Below are positions 9,041 through 18,246 of a stretch of DNA of 64,000 nucleotides, one piece after another; the stretch's first letter is position 1, and every line of letters starts with the position of its first letter. The position numbers and the translations under genes are program-made. This DNA is from Sporisorium sorghi (lineage: Eukaryota; Basidiomycota; Ustilaginomycetes; Ustilaginales; Ustilaginaceae): positions 1-64,000 of the forward strand of contig JALCCG010000045.1 in NCBI GenBank assembly GCA_023212695.1. The letters are read 5' to 3'. The notes under the pieces were generated by a model, which was not told the origin of the DNA, searched no databases, and was given only the letters and a program-made list of their open reading frames with translations.

Positions 9041-9066
9041 AAAAAAACGGCATTTCTGCCGTTTTC
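9041..9066 (-). terminator. Terminator of the first ABC importer operon
   Basis: AAAACGGCA-TTTC-TGCCGTTTT hairpin with a run of T on the minus strand. The same hairpin sequence is used again at 35625-35651. Confidence 0.85.
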
Positions 9067-9101
9067 GAATGTTGAGCAGGAGTGCCTGCCCGCCCTGCAG
9101 C

Positions 9102-9935
9102 CTACCCCTTCGTTCCGCCCTGCAGCCCGAAGCCCTTGGACATAAACTGCTGGGACAGAATATACATAATAATCGCCGGAATGGCATACAGCACCGAGAA
9201 GGCGGCTAAGCTGCCGTAATCCACCATGCCGTACTGCCCGAAGAACTGATACAGCTTCAGGGAGGCAGGGAATTTTTCAGGCGATTGCAGCAGGATATAC
9301 GGAACAAAGAAATTGCCCCAGCTGCCGGAGAAGGTAAAGATCGCCACGGTGCAAATCCCCGGCACCATCAGCGGTGCAACCACCTTACGCATTCCCGTAA
9401 ACACGGAAGCTCCGTCCACCCAGGCGGCTTCCTCCAGATCATTCGGCACGGAATCCATGAAATTCTTCATCATCCATATCCCGTATGGCATCGATGACGC
9501 TACATAGAACAGAATAACGCCAAAGATATTGTCATACAGCTTCAATCCCAGGAACAATTGGTATACAGGCACCATAACGGCCGTAATCGGCAGGGATGTC
9601 ATGAACAGAATGGTCAGCATAAAGGGTTTCTTGTATTTCATCTGATATCGGGACAACGGATAGGCTGCGAGCAGGGCCAACAGGACAACAAGGATGGCTT
9701 GGCCAAGCGACATCACCAGACCAATGAGATAAGCACGCTGATTCTCGCTGCTAGTAATGACTTCTACATAGTTGGCACCGGTAATTTTGCTGGGTACCCT
9801 CAAGGATTGCATCGCGTTGGGGTCAACTGAGGCCACAAGCACCCAGAGCAGCGGCAGCACAAAACAGATTCCGATCCCCGCAAGAATGGCATAGGGCAGG
9901 ATTCGATAGACTAATTTACGTTGTTTGGCATTCAT
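9102..9935 (-). CDS. Sugar ABC transporter permease, MalG/UgpE type
   Basis: A 277-residue membrane protein with about six transmembrane helices. The EAA loop is clear near residue 167: LEEAAWVDGASVFTGMRKVV. The extracytoplasmic N-terminal region and the C-terminal QQFMSKGFGLQGGTKG-like tail are typical of CUT1 importer permeases. Last gene of a binding protein, permease, permease operon; the ATP-binding subunit is not here, as usual for CUT1 systems that share an MsmX-type ATPase. Substrate unknown. Confidence 0.92.
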   Translation of the reverse strand: MNAKQRKLVYRILPYAILAGIGICFVLPLLWVLVASVDPNAMQSLRVPSKITGANYVEVITSSENQRAYLIGLVMSLGQAILVVLLALLAAYPLSRYQMKYKKPFMLTILFMTSLPITAVMVPVYQLFLGLKLYDNIFGVILFYVASSMPYGIWMMKNFMDSVPNDLEEAAWVDGASVFTGMRKVVAPLMVPGICTVAIFTFSGSWGNFFVPYILLQSPEKFPASLKLYQFFGQYGMVDYGSLAAFSVLYAIPAIIMYILSQQFMSKGFGLQGGTKG

Positions 9936-9951
9936 ATGATATCACCTCTGG

Positions 9952-10842
9952 TTACTCTTTCATCGACCTGATATACAGCAGACTTAACACAATTCCGATC
10001 AGCAGCAGCAGCAAGGATATCGCGGTTCCATAACCTAACTGATAGTTCACAAACGCCTGATTGTACATGAAGATGGGCAGCGTTGTGGTCGAATTCCCCG
10101 GACCGCCGCCGGTCATCGCGTAGATGAGCCCAAATACGCCCAGCGTCTGTAATGTAACCAGCATCATATTGGTTGTAATGGTTCCTTTAATATAAGGGAC
10201 AATAATGCGCGTGAAGATCTTCCACTTGGACGCACCGTCCACCACCGCCGCCTCCTCGATCTCGTTGGGCACATCATCCAATGCAGCTTGGAACACCAGC
10301 ATGGAGAAGGCGGTGCCATGCCAAATGTTCGCAAGAATGATGGTTAGCATCGGAACCGTAAATAACCAGGTCACCTCCGAAAATCCGAAAAAGGTAATGA
10401 TTGCATTCAGCGTGCCTTCATCTCCGAAGAAGCTGTACAAGCACAGGGCACATACAATTTCAGGCGTTACCCAGCCGGCCAGCACAATCGTTCCGATCAC
10501 CCGCCGAAAGGTTTTATTCCTCTGCTTCATCAGGAGTGCGATGAGAAATCCCAGCACCTGCTGCCCGATGACCGCCGATCCGATAAGGAAAATAAGCGTA
10601 TTCCAGATACTGATCCTGACCGTAGGATCTTGGAACATCCGGGCATAGTTATCGAAGCCGATAAATTTAAGCTCCCTCGCCGCTTCGCCTGTTAACGCCA
10701 AATTCGTAAAGGAATAGAAGAACGTTAGCAGGATCGGATATACAAAAAACACGAGCATAATCGCGATTGAAGGAAGCAAAAAGAAGAGCCAGGTATACGA
10801 TTTTTTTCGTTTAGGGTAAACATCCACGGACAGACTGCTCAT
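9952..10842 (-). CDS. Sugar ABC transporter permease, MalF/UgpA type
   Basis: A 296-residue inner-membrane permease, the partner of the MalG-type protein 16 bases downstream. The EAA loop reads EIEEAAVVDGASKWKIFTRII. Start chosen as the ATG at 10842 because AAGGAGA lies 7 bases upstream; the 26-codon longer frame has no ribosome site. The first cytoplasmic stretch carries KRKK before helix 1. Confidence 0.92.
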   Translation of the reverse strand: MSSLSVDVYPKRKKSYTWLFFLLPSIAIMLVFFVYPILLTFFYSFTNLALTGEAARELKFIGFDNYARMFQDPTVRISIWNTLIFLIGSAVIGQQVLGFLIALLMKQRNKTFRRVIGTIVLAGWVTPEIVCALCLYSFFGDEGTLNAIITFFGFSEVTWLFTVPMLTIILANIWHGTAFSMLVFQAALDDVPNEIEEAAVVDGASKWKIFTRIIVPYIKGTITTNMMLVTLQTLGVFGLIYAMTGGGPGNSTTTLPIFMYNQAFVNYQLGYGTAISLLLLLIGIVLSLLYIRSMKE

Positions 10843-10941
10843 GTATAGTTCTCCTTCCATGCTGATCATCTGAAAAACCGCTTGCCCAAGCCTCCGTGTA
10901 ATAAGGGAGGACTTGAGCAAGCATTGCGTGGCTATATCGAA

Positions 10942-12342
10942 CTATTTCTCCACCACATGATCCGCCCCGACAATGCGGGTGACATCCTGCGCATATTTAT
11001 TCATTGCGTCCGCAGGCGAGGTTCCCGTTGCCACCGACTCCACCATCGTCTGAATCTGTGTTGACACTTCCGGATATTTCTCTTGTGCTGGTCTGAACTC
11101 TGCGTTCTTGAGGTACTCCGTCGCAATTTCGTTAAATGGCATTTTTGTATATTCCGGATCCTTGGCTACATCGGCACGTACCGTGATATTACCGGACGCC
11201 ATCACGAGCTTCTGGGTGTTTTCCTTATTCAGTGCATATTGGATGAAGGCCCAAGCCTCGTCTATATTCTTCGAATGGCTTGGAATCGATAATGCCCATC
11301 CTCCGGCCAGCGTAATCGAGCCAGGGTCCTGCCCTTGGCTGGTCGGCATTGGCGCCAAGCCTAACACATCCTTGTATTCAGGCCATGGGGCTGCGCCGGA
11401 TTCCATATAGTTGCCTGTGATCCATGAGCCGTCAAGGGAAATCGCCAGCTTGCCTTGCGGCAAGTATTCACGGGAAGCTGTATTGCCTGCCTGACCATTC
11501 AATACTTTGGACAGTGGCGGTCCAAGCTTCTCTTTATTGACCGTCTCCACAAAGGTCAGCGCATCGAGAATGCCCTGGCTTTTGGTAATCCATTTGCTGC
11601 CAGCATCGTCATACAGTCTTTCACCTGTACCGTAGAGGAGCATTTCATAGGTTTGCATGGAAGTGGCTTCGCCTGTTGCCTTGCCCATATTCATCCAAAT
11701 TGGCACCACATCAGGCGTTTTCTCCTTGATGGTTCGCGCGGCACTTAAGACGTCCTCCCAAGTCTTCGGCTGCCAGTCCTCGGGAAGACCCGCTTGTTTA
11801 AAAATGTCCTTGTTATACCAGAGTCCCCTGGAATCCGTATTGTACGGCACTCCGTATACCTTGCCATCGCTGGCCGTAACTCCCTTCTTCATCGCTTCAA
11901 TAAAAGAACCGTTGCCCCAGTCCTCCCATGCCGCCAATTTCTCGTCAAGCGGTTCCAGATAGCCCGCGCTCGCATCGGAGTTCAAGATAAAGGTATCCTC
12001 TGTCACGATATCCGGCGCCGTATCTTTAGACTTCAGTGCCAACGCTACCTTGGCAAAATAATCGCCTTCCGATGCCTGAATCGGTGTCGGCTTGATCTCT
12101 ACGCTCTTGTCAGGGTAACTTGCCGATACTTCCTTGAGCCATTTATAGAACGCTCCGTTCTCGCCGATCCCGTCATCCCGAAACGTAACGGTAATGGTTT
12201 TCTTGGCTGTCTCTCCACCCTTTCCTGGCTCCGGATTGCCGGCTTCACTCGGCGTTCCCTTGCCACCGGTGCAACCGAATAACAAAGAAACACTCAATAC
12301 CGCTGTCGTGACTAGCCAAAATCCCCTCTTGCCTGACTTCAT
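10942..12342 (-). CDS. Extracellular sugar-binding lipoprotein of ABC importer
   Basis: A 466-residue cluster-B solute-binding protein. The lipoprotein signal peptide ends in the lipobox LLFGC with Cys24. Typical features follow: PYNTDSRGLWYNKDIFKQAGL and a C-terminal WAFIQYALNKENTQKL segment. It captures a sugar outside the membrane and hands it to the two permeases. A perfect AAGGAGGG precedes the ATG at 12342. First gene of the operon; a 22-bp palindrome at 12395-12416 sits 53 bases upstream. Confidence 0.93.
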   Translation of the reverse strand: MKSGKRGFWLVTTAVLSVSLLFGCTGGKGTPSEAGNPEPGKGGETAKKTITVTFRDDGIGENGAFYKWLKEVSASYPDKSVEIKPTPIQASEGDYFAKVALALKSKDTAPDIVTEDTFILNSDASAGYLEPLDEKLAAWEDWGNGSFIEAMKKGVTASDGKVYGVPYNTDSRGLWYNKDIFKQAGLPEDWQPKTWEDVLSAARTIKEKTPDVVPIWMNMGKATGEATSMQTYEMLLYGTGERLYDDAGSKWITKSQGILDALTFVETVNKEKLGPPLSKVLNGQAGNTASREYLPQGKLAISLDGSWITGNYMESGAAPWPEYKDVLGLAPMPTSQGQDPGSITLAGGWALSIPSHSKNIDEAWAFIQYALNKENTQKLVMASGNITVRADVAKDPEYTKMPFNEIATEYLKNAEFRPAQEKYPEVSTQIQTMVESVATGTSPADAMNKYAQDVTRIVGADHVVEK

Positions 12343-12394
12343 ACGTATCCCTCCTTTTGGCTGCAGCAAAAATCGATTTACTATCCAAATTTTG

Positions 12395-12416
12395 TATACG
12401 CTTACGAAAGCGTATA
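12395..12416. promoter_or_regulatory. 22-bp palindrome upstream of ABC importer (LacI/CcpA-type operator candidate)
   Basis: TATACGCTTAC followed by GAAAGCGTATA; 10 of 11 base pairs are symmetric. It is centred about 63 bp before the start of the binding-protein gene. LacI-family operators commonly have a central CG and such symmetry; parts resemble a cre site. No LacI regulator is adjacent. Confidence 0.6.
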
Positions 12417-12474
12417 TTCATCTCTATTTTCAAAATAGTGAGGATATTCTGAACTTTTTTTCATGACAAAGAGA

Positions 12475-12491
12475 CCGCTTGGTGCAAGCGG
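12475..12491. other. Short hairpin in the intergenic region
   Basis: CCGCTTG-GTG-CAAGCGG, a perfect 7-bp stem, lies between the importer promoter region and the DUF1772 gene. The plus strand is T-rich afterwards, so it could be a weak terminator, but no plus-strand gene ends here. Confidence 0.4.
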
Positions 12492-12754
12492 CCTTTACCG
12501 TTCTTTATGCGTTTTTTTCCTTATCCATCATATGAGCATTCACGAATAAATATTCTTATATTTACCATATATAGAAAATATTAATTTAATGATCTTTATG
12601 ATAAGCCATTTCGCATTTGGGTCTTTACTTTGGATGGAAATCCCATTATATTTGTATGTACAAACAATATAATATATATCATAAATTCACCGTATTCTTC
12701 GTCATCGAATTGATGCCGAAAAAAACCCCTTATAAAACTGGAGGTTTCCATTCT

Positions 12755-13240
12755 ATGAGTGACCGTTTTATTTTCCTGCTGACTTTATTCTCAGTAGTAG
12801 GCTCAGGGCTGATCGCCGGGCTGTTCTTCGCGTTCTCTTCCTTCATGATGACCGCGTTGTCCCGAATTCCCAATGAACAGGGGATCAACGCGATGCAATC
12901 CATCAATGTATCCATTCTAAATCCCACATTCAGCACATTATTTATGGGAACGGCGCTCACCAGCATTGCGCTTGCCATCGTGTCAATCATACACTGGGGG
13001 GAACCCGGCTCGTTGCACCTGCTTGGGGCCAGCCTGCTGTATTTGGCGGGATTTATCGTAACGATAGCATTCAACGTCCCGCTAAATGATGCGTTAGCTG
13101 CCGTTGACCCCGGAAGCAGCACCGGTACAGAGGTGTGGAACATCTATCTCCGAAGCTGGACGCCGTGGAACCATGTAAGAACCGTGACTTCCCTCGGGGC
13201 GCTGGTCATGTTTGTTTTGGCGTTACGCAGCTTAAGCTAA
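12755..13240 (+). CDS. DUF1772 (anthrone oxygenase-like) membrane protein
   Basis: A 161-residue protein with four predicted transmembrane helices. The family pattern is present: GSGLIAGLFFAFSSFMMTAL at the first helix, NVPLNDALA in the middle and WNHVRTVTSLGA near the end. Some fungal relatives are anthrone oxygenases; bacterial members are mostly uncharacterised. Start chosen at the ATG 10 bases after GGAGG (12740-12744). The RCC1-like gene follows after 47 bases. Confidence 0.85.
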   Translation: MSDRFIFLLTLFSVVGSGLIAGLFFAFSSFMMTALSRIPNEQGINAMQSINVSILNPTFSTLFMGTALTSIALAIVSIIHWGEPGSLHLLGASLLYLAGFIVTIAFNVPLNDALAAVDPGSSTGTEVWNIYLRSWTPWNHVRTVTSLGALVMFVLALRSLS

Positions 13241-13287
13241 TGTTGTATGATCCAAGTGGAAAGAAAAAAACAAGGAGGGAGAACATA

Positions 13288-14181
13288 ATGGAACAGGCTA
13301 ATCTCGGGTTCTGTAAGGAATGGGCATCTCCCAAACATCATGCCATAGCGGCGGGCCCTCGTCATACCGTTGGTCTTCAATCAGACGGCACAGTGACAGC
13401 TGTGGGTGATAATAAATATGGCCAATGTGATGTAAGTGGCTGGCGCGATATGGTGGCGGTTGCGGCTGGTAATGTTCATATGGCGACCAACACGGGTAAT
13501 GCCCATACCATTGGTCTTACATCTGACGGTACAGTGACGGCTGTGGGTTGGAATAAACATGACCAATGCAATGTAAACGACTGGCGAAATATAGTGGCGG
13601 TTGCAGCGGGTTGGCGTCGGACCGTCGGGCTTACATCAGACGGCACGGTGGTCGCTGCAGGTCGAAATAATGAAGGACAATGCAATGTAGGCGACTGGCA
13701 CAACATCGTGGCGGTTGCGGCAGGTGACTGGCATACCATCGGGCTTACATCGAACGGCACCGTGGTGGCTGCGGGTAATAATCGATATAGCCAATGCAAT
13801 GTAAGCGACTGGCGCAACATCGTGGCTATAGCAGCGGGTTACCTTCATACCGTTGGCCTTCAATCGGACGGCACGGTGGTCGCTGTGGGCTTGAATAAGT
13901 TTGACGCATGCGATGTAAGCGGCTGGCGCGGTATGGTGGCAATAGCGGCCGGTAGTTATCATACCGTTGGCCTTCAATCGGACGGAAGGTGTGCGGCTGC
14001 AGGCAAGAATGAGCATGGCCAATGCAATGTAAGCGGCTGGCGTGATATAGTGGCGGTAGCAGCGGGCTGCGCGCATACACTTGGCCTTAAATCGGATGGC
14101 ACGGTGGTGGCCGTGGGGGATAATGAATATGGCCAATGCGATGTAAGCAGCTGGCATGGCATCCTACTGCCCGGCAATTAG
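13288..14181 (+). CDS. RCC1-like seven-repeat beta-propeller protein
   Basis: A 297-residue protein built of seven repeats of 38 residues with consensus HTVGLxSDGTVxAVG followed by QCxVSxWRxIVAVAAG. Seven blades would make a complete propeller. The first repeat carries a 9-residue insertion after its AAG motif, encoded by a 27-bp stretch resembling its flank (GGTAATGTTCATATGG versus GGTAATGCCCATACC). No signal peptide or membrane segment, so it appears cytoplasmic. Bacterial RCC1-like proteins have no settled function; protein binding is likely. Strong GGAGGG before the ATG. Confidence 0.9.
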   Translation: MEQANLGFCKEWASPKHHAIAAGPRHTVGLQSDGTVTAVGDNKYGQCDVSGWRDMVAVAAGNVHMATNTGNAHTIGLTSDGTVTAVGWNKHDQCNVNDWRNIVAVAAGWRRTVGLTSDGTVVAAGRNNEGQCNVGDWHNIVAVAAGDWHTIGLTSNGTVVAAGNNRYSQCNVSDWRNIVAIAAGYLHTVGLQSDGTVVAVGLNKFDACDVSGWRGMVAIAAGSYHTVGLQSDGRCAAAGKNEHGQCNVSGWRDIVAVAAGCAHTLGLKSDGTVVAVGDNEYGQCDVSSWHGILLPGN

Positions 14182-14203
14182 TTTCAATATTAATAATACT
14201 TAC

Positions 14204-14246
14204 AATAAGCCATGCGCCGATTTCCCTCGCATGGTTTATTTGTTTG
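14204..14246 (+). terminator. Terminator after the RCC1-like gene
   Basis: AATAAGCCATGCG pairs with CGCATGGTTTATT (one G-T wobble) around an 11-base loop, followed by TTTG. Confidence 0.75.
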
Positions 14247-14416
14247 CATTAATATTCAAATGTTTGCTCTGAGATACTTTTGTCTGCTGTCCCTTGTCCT
14301 CGGCATGGGTGGTTTCCTCTGATCTAGGTGTGTCCAAACTTTCTAACGGAAAACCCATACCTTCACTACCGAATCTTCATTAGATATACTATCAATCTAG
14401 TAAAGGCGGTGGAGAT

Positions 14417-15103
14417 ATGGGGATTCTCAAGGTTGATAAGTGGAATCATACATGCAAGCTTGAAACTTCAGCCAAACCGCATCGTAACATCGGATGGGTG
14501 TCAAGTAATTGGAGCGGGTACAGCATTACGGAAAAAAAGGGGACCTTCAAGCGGGTATCCGCCAAATGGAATGTGCCGTTTCTTCGTCCAAGCCAGGGGG
14601 CTTCTTATTCCTCCGCATGGATCGGCATCGACGGGTATGGCAACAACAGTCTGATTCAGACCGGAACCGGTCATGATTTCATAGACGGCAAGGCTTATTA
14701 TTATGCTTGGTGGGAGATTCTACCGGCCTCGGTTACGCTCATTCCATTGCCTGTCCAGCCGGGGGACCGCATGCATGCCACCATCATCAAGCGCAGCGGA
14801 TCTATCTGGCTGATCTGCCTTCGCAACTCAACCCGCAACTGGACCTTTCGAACGTCGCAGCGCTACACCGGTCCGCAGACTTCTGCCGAATGGATCGTTG
14901 AGGCTCCGCAAGTGAATGGAGAACTCGCCCAGATGGCACGACTATCTCCTGTTATCTTCTCCTGCTGCCGGGCCAACGGCAGGAGTCCTCGACTTATTTC
15001 AGTGGATGGAGGCATTATGATTCAAGATTTGAAGATTACCTCCATACCTTCTAACCCGAACAGGGCTGGAGACCGGTTTGTTGTCAAAAGCGATCATTCA
15101 TAA
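14417..15103 (+). CDS. G1 (eqolisin) family glutamic peptidase
   Basis: A 228-residue protein resembling peptidase family G1 (Pfam Peptidase_A4). It has NWSGY near residue 31, AWIGIDG near 67, the catalytic glutamine expected in LIQTGTG (Gln81) and the catalytic glutamate in the AEWIVEAP motif (Glu158 or Glu162). Fungal family members are acid-active endopeptidases. Unlike them, no signal peptide or propeptide is visible before the catalytic domain, so location is unclear. The start follows GGTGGAG. Monocistronic, ending in a bidirectional terminator. Confidence 0.88.
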   Translation: MGILKVDKWNHTCKLETSAKPHRNIGWVSSNWSGYSITEKKGTFKRVSAKWNVPFLRPSQGASYSSAWIGIDGYGNNSLIQTGTGHDFIDGKAYYYAWWEILPASVTLIPLPVQPGDRMHATIIKRSGSIWLICLRNSTRNWTFRTSQRYTGPQTSAEWIVEAPQVNGELAQMARLSPVIFSCCRANGRSPRLISVDGGIMIQDLKITSIPSNPNRAGDRFVVKSDHS

Positions 15104-15160
15104 AGAAACGGACCTTACCGAAGCGTCAGGGAATATCCTCTCGTCTTATAAGAAGCTCTA

Positions 15161-15214
15161 AAAACAGCCGCTGCATCCCCTCTGATTTCCGGGATGCAGC
15201 GGCTTGTCTTTTTA
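15161..15214. terminator. Bidirectional terminator
   Basis: AGCCGCTGCATCCC pairs with GGGATGCAGCGGCT; U-rich ends lie on both strands. It separates the converging G1 peptidase and amidohydrolase genes. Confidence 0.9.
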
Positions 15215-16444
15215 TAATGTTCCGTGAACCGGTATTCCCTTATACAATACGGCCCGCCGTTGCGATCTTCTGGCAACCGCCTCTGCAGAGCAGCTGGCTT
15301 CTACAATGACCGCATGGGCAGCATCCCCGACTTTCGGCCATGCATACTGCCCGTCCCGGTCTAACGGAGTAACCCCTCCCGTAATGAAGCCAAGCGTCTG
15401 TCCGAGCGAACGCTCATCCATCAGATGGAACCGTTCGGCCAGCGTGCCCGCCTTATCCAGATTGTCTCCCTTGCCGAATGGGGACCAGTGATCCATAATA
15501 CTGTCTTGTCCAAGCGAAACGCCTACACCTTGGCGGTGCAGCTGAGGAATCGGAATGGTTCGGCCGAGTGGTACTGAAGAGGTGATGGAAATCCCCCGGT
15601 TCGCCAGCCGAGCCGCCACTTCATCCACTTCGCTTGATGAGACATCTGCCAATGCAAGGGCATGACTGAGCGTGACTCTCCCGTCCCAGCCTGCATCTTC
15701 CACAAGATCGGCCAATACTTTAAAGGTATTCAGCCCGATATGGGACGGCTCATGCAAATGCATATCAATGCCAGCATTCGCCTCAACCGCCAGTTCCATC
15801 ATGGCATTCAATGATTTTTCCGTATCATCGTCCACCGTTGCGGGATCCAGTCCGCCTACGAGGGTTGCCCCATTCCGGAGAGCTTCCCTGACCAGTGATA
15901 CGGACTGGCTGCGGAGCAGGCCATGCTGAGGGAACGCTACAATCTCCACAAAGGCTTTCTCCCGGTAGCCATCCACAGCCTGCAGCGTTGCCTCCAGATT
16001 TCGCAATCCAACCACGGGATCGACGTTGCAATGGGAACGAATATGTGTCGATCCGTAGCCTATTAACAGATCCAGCAGCCCCTCCGCCCTTTCCTTGGCC
16101 GTAGGAAGAAGTTCGGGGAGCAGCCTCTGCTCCTCCTCAATCCGGCTAAAGACGCCGTTCGCGGGACGGGTCGGTGCCTTCCAGGGGCCTCCATAATAAG
16201 TTTTGTCCAGATGGATATGCATATCTCGAAATGACGGGAGCATTAGCCCACCCTTTACATCCCGCACAGGCAATGCCGTTTCAGGCACAGCATCCGCAGG
16301 ACGAATCTCGGAGAATGCCCCATTCTCTATTTTCATATGAAATAATCCCGTCTCCGTTCCGGTCACGATCCCATCCTTGTAGCGGTAACCCGTTTCCAGT
16401 CGGACATGGAGCAGCCAATATGAGGTACTCTGTTCATTCATCAT
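15212..16444 (-). CDS. Amidohydrolase, cytosine deaminase-like
   Basis: A 410-residue metal-dependent hydrolase of the cytosine deaminase branch. Metal ligands are visible in order: MHIHLDKT near residue 70, SHCNVDP, MHLHEPSHIG, a SHALAL histidine and GQDSI (Asp). The reaction is probably hydrolytic deamination of a pyrimidine-like or related ring; the exact substrate cannot be told. GGGAAGGG lies just before several in-frame ATGs; I chose 16444 (spacing 6), with 16441 or 16462 possible. Gene stands alone. Confidence 0.85.
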   Translation of the reverse strand: MMNEQSTSYWLLHVRLETGYRYKDGIVTGTETGLFHMKIENGAFSEIRPADAVPETALPVRDVKGGLMLPSFRDMHIHLDKTYYGGPWKAPTRPANGVFSRIEEEQRLLPELLPTAKERAEGLLDLLIGYGSTHIRSHCNVDPVVGLRNLEATLQAVDGYREKAFVEIVAFPQHGLLRSQSVSLVREALRNGATLVGGLDPATVDDDTEKSLNAMMELAVEANAGIDMHLHEPSHIGLNTFKVLADLVEDAGWDGRVTLSHALALADVSSSEVDEVAARLANRGISITSSVPLGRTIPIPQLHRQGVGVSLGQDSIMDHWSPFGKGDNLDKAGTLAERFHLMDERSLGQTLGFITGGVTPLDRDGQYAWPKVGDAAHAVIVEASCSAEAVARRSQRRAVLYKGIPVHGTL

Positions 16445-16499
16445 GATCATCCCTTCCCGCATTGCTTTGTAACTGTCTTTCGTTGTTTATATGATCATG

Positions 16500-17174
16500 C
16501 TACCCATTAATGGCATTCAACAAAATACGTTCGATTTCCAGATATCCACGCTCCTGCGCATGCTGCAGCGGAGTTACACCTTCTCCGTCGGCAAGATGAA
16601 CGTCCGCACCATGATCCAATAACAGCTGCACGATTTGCTGATGGTTCTCACCGCCGTCACCGAGAATGATCGCTTCAAGCAGCGCGGTCCAGTTCAGATT
16701 ATTGATATGATCGATATCGACATCCGTCCGGGTCAGCAGCTCCCGCACAATCTCCACATGCCCGCGATCCGCGGCAGGGATGAGAGCCGTACCGCCATAA
16801 CGATTGGTTATTGTCACGTCTGCGCCTGCATCGATTGCTAACTTCAGAATATCGTGCAGCCCCTCCGCACCGGCATACAGGAATACATTATTACGATTAT
16901 GATCGCGAATGTTAATATCTGCGCCTGCCTGAATCAGAACTTCTACCGTCTCCACTTGATTATGGTAGGTTGCTGCCAGGACCGCCGTTCTTCCTTCCTC
17001 GTTCCTCGCATTGATATTTGCTCCAGACTGAAGCAGTCGTTTCACTTGCTCCGTATTCCCTTGCTCAGCGTATTCGATGAGTTGACGATCCATATTCTGC
17101 ACCTCTTTTTTATCGGAATGGGGTTGACAGGCCGACAGGAAAAGTATCAGTAAAATCGAAGTTAAACGAAACAC
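16500..17174 (-). CDS. Ankyrin-repeat lipoprotein
   Basis: A 224-residue protein with a short lipoprotein signal (LFLSAC, Cys16) followed by about five ankyrin repeats (for example AEQGNTEQVKRLLQSGANIN and HVEIVRELL). It should be anchored to the outer face of the membrane and bind another protein; partner unknown. The start is a GTG with GAGGGGG about 9 bases upstream; no in-frame ATG exists nearby. Divergent from the LysR regulator. Confidence 0.88.
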   Translation of the reverse strand: MFRLTSILLILFLSACQPHSDKKEVQNMDRQLIEYAEQGNTEQVKRLLQSGANINARNEEGRTAVLAATYHNQVETVEVLIQAGADINIRDHNRNNVFLYAGAEGLHDILKLAIDAGADVTITNRYGGTALIPAADRGHVEIVRELLTRTDVDIDHINNLNWTALLEAIILGDGGENHQQIVQLLLDHGADVHLADGEGVTPLQHAQERGYLEIERILLNAING

Positions 17175-17298
17175 ATGAACCGCCCCCTCTTTCTATCGTG
17201 TATATTCGTATGCTAACATGAGACTGAAGCATATGAAAAATACATAAAAAATTGATTTTCCAAAGGTTTTTCATATACAAGGAGGTTTGCTTGTTTAT

Positions 17299-18186
17299 AT
17301 GGATATACGACAGCTCCGGTATTTTATCGCCATTGTGGAAGAAGGAACCATCTCGCACGCCGCCAATCGACTGCATATCTCACAGCCTCCTCTCAGTCAG
17401 CAGCTGAAAGCGATGGAGGAAGAACTCGGATCAATCTTGGTATACCGCCGGGGAAAGCGGCTTGAAATCACGGAATCCGGTAAAGCTCTGTACAAGTATG
17501 CTCTGCAGATGACCCAGCTCATGGAGGAGGCCAAAGCCGAGGTTCAAGAGGTCGGGAACGGAGATAAGGGAACGCTCCGTCTTGGCATTAATACCCTGTC
17601 TTCGGTAGAATTGCCTGTTTGGCTCCATGAATTCAGAGCAAAGTTTCCCCAAGTCTCGTATAAAATCCAGCAAAATGAGTCGTATCAACTCTGTGAGCTC
17701 GTTCGAAACAGGGCACTTGAATTAGCCATCGTCCGCCTCCCGCTGGAACTGGATGATTTCTCGGTGCTTCATTTGCATACGGAGCCCTTTTATTTACTCG
17801 CCTCCGATCAGCAGGCATCCCTGGAACAGGAAATGCCCCTCTCCCAAATCGTGCAGTATCCCCTTATTCTGCCCAGCACCGAAGGATTAGGCGTGTATTA
17901 TACGATTCAGATGGCTTTCTCCGAGCAGAACCTGCAGCCCAACGTTGTCGCCGAATGCTCGGATATTTCCCTGTTGCTGCGTTTAGTGGCCTCCGATTTT
18001 GGAGTTGCGATCGTACCGGAGACGCTGGTTAAACAGCACTTGCCAGATCACATTCACGCCTTTAGAATCACAGGTACCCCGGCTACCGCTTCTACCGCCC
18101 TAATCTGGCTGAAGGATTATCACATTTCCAGAATGGCCCTGAACTTTATCGATTTGCTGACTGCCGCCAAAGCGAGACATATGTAA
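17299..18186 (+). CDS. LysR family transcriptional regulator
   Basis: A 295-residue regulator: HTH at residues 1-60 (MDIRQLRYFIAIVEEG, ANRLHISQPPLSQQL) then a periplasmic-binding-like effector domain (about 90-290). Start chosen at the ATG 17299, which gives the family's usual MDIRQLRYF start; the GGAGG at 17281-17285 is 13 bases away, somewhat long, and a TTG at 17287 is too close. Divergent from the ankyrin lipoprotein. Effector unknown. Confidence 0.88.
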   Translation: MDIRQLRYFIAIVEEGTISHAANRLHISQPPLSQQLKAMEEELGSILVYRRGKRLEITESGKALYKYALQMTQLMEEAKAEVQEVGNGDKGTLRLGINTLSSVELPVWLHEFRAKFPQVSYKIQQNESYQLCELVRNRALELAIVRLPLELDDFSVLHLHTEPFYLLASDQQASLEQEMPLSQIVQYPLILPSTEGLGVYYTIQMAFSEQNLQPNVVAECSDISLLLRLVASDFGVAIVPETLVKQHLPDHIHAFRITGTPATASTALIWLKDYHISRMALNFIDLLTAAKARHM

Positions 18187-18197
18187 GCTTCAGCAAA

Positions 18198-18246
18198 AAA
18201 GGGGCCTGTCCCAAAAGTCACTTGACCTGAGGGATGCCCCTTTGTC
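18198..18246 (+). terminator. Possible terminator after the LysR gene
   Basis: AAAGGGGC pairs with GCCCCTTT; the T tract is weak. The segment also contains the CTGTCCCAAAAG arm that recurs inverted at 18520-18537. Confidence 0.45.

Noticed and set aside
13381..14157. Long antisense frames across the RCC1-like gene
   Set aside because: Mirror frames of the 114-bp repeat; they repeat with the gene and lack starts with ribosome sites.
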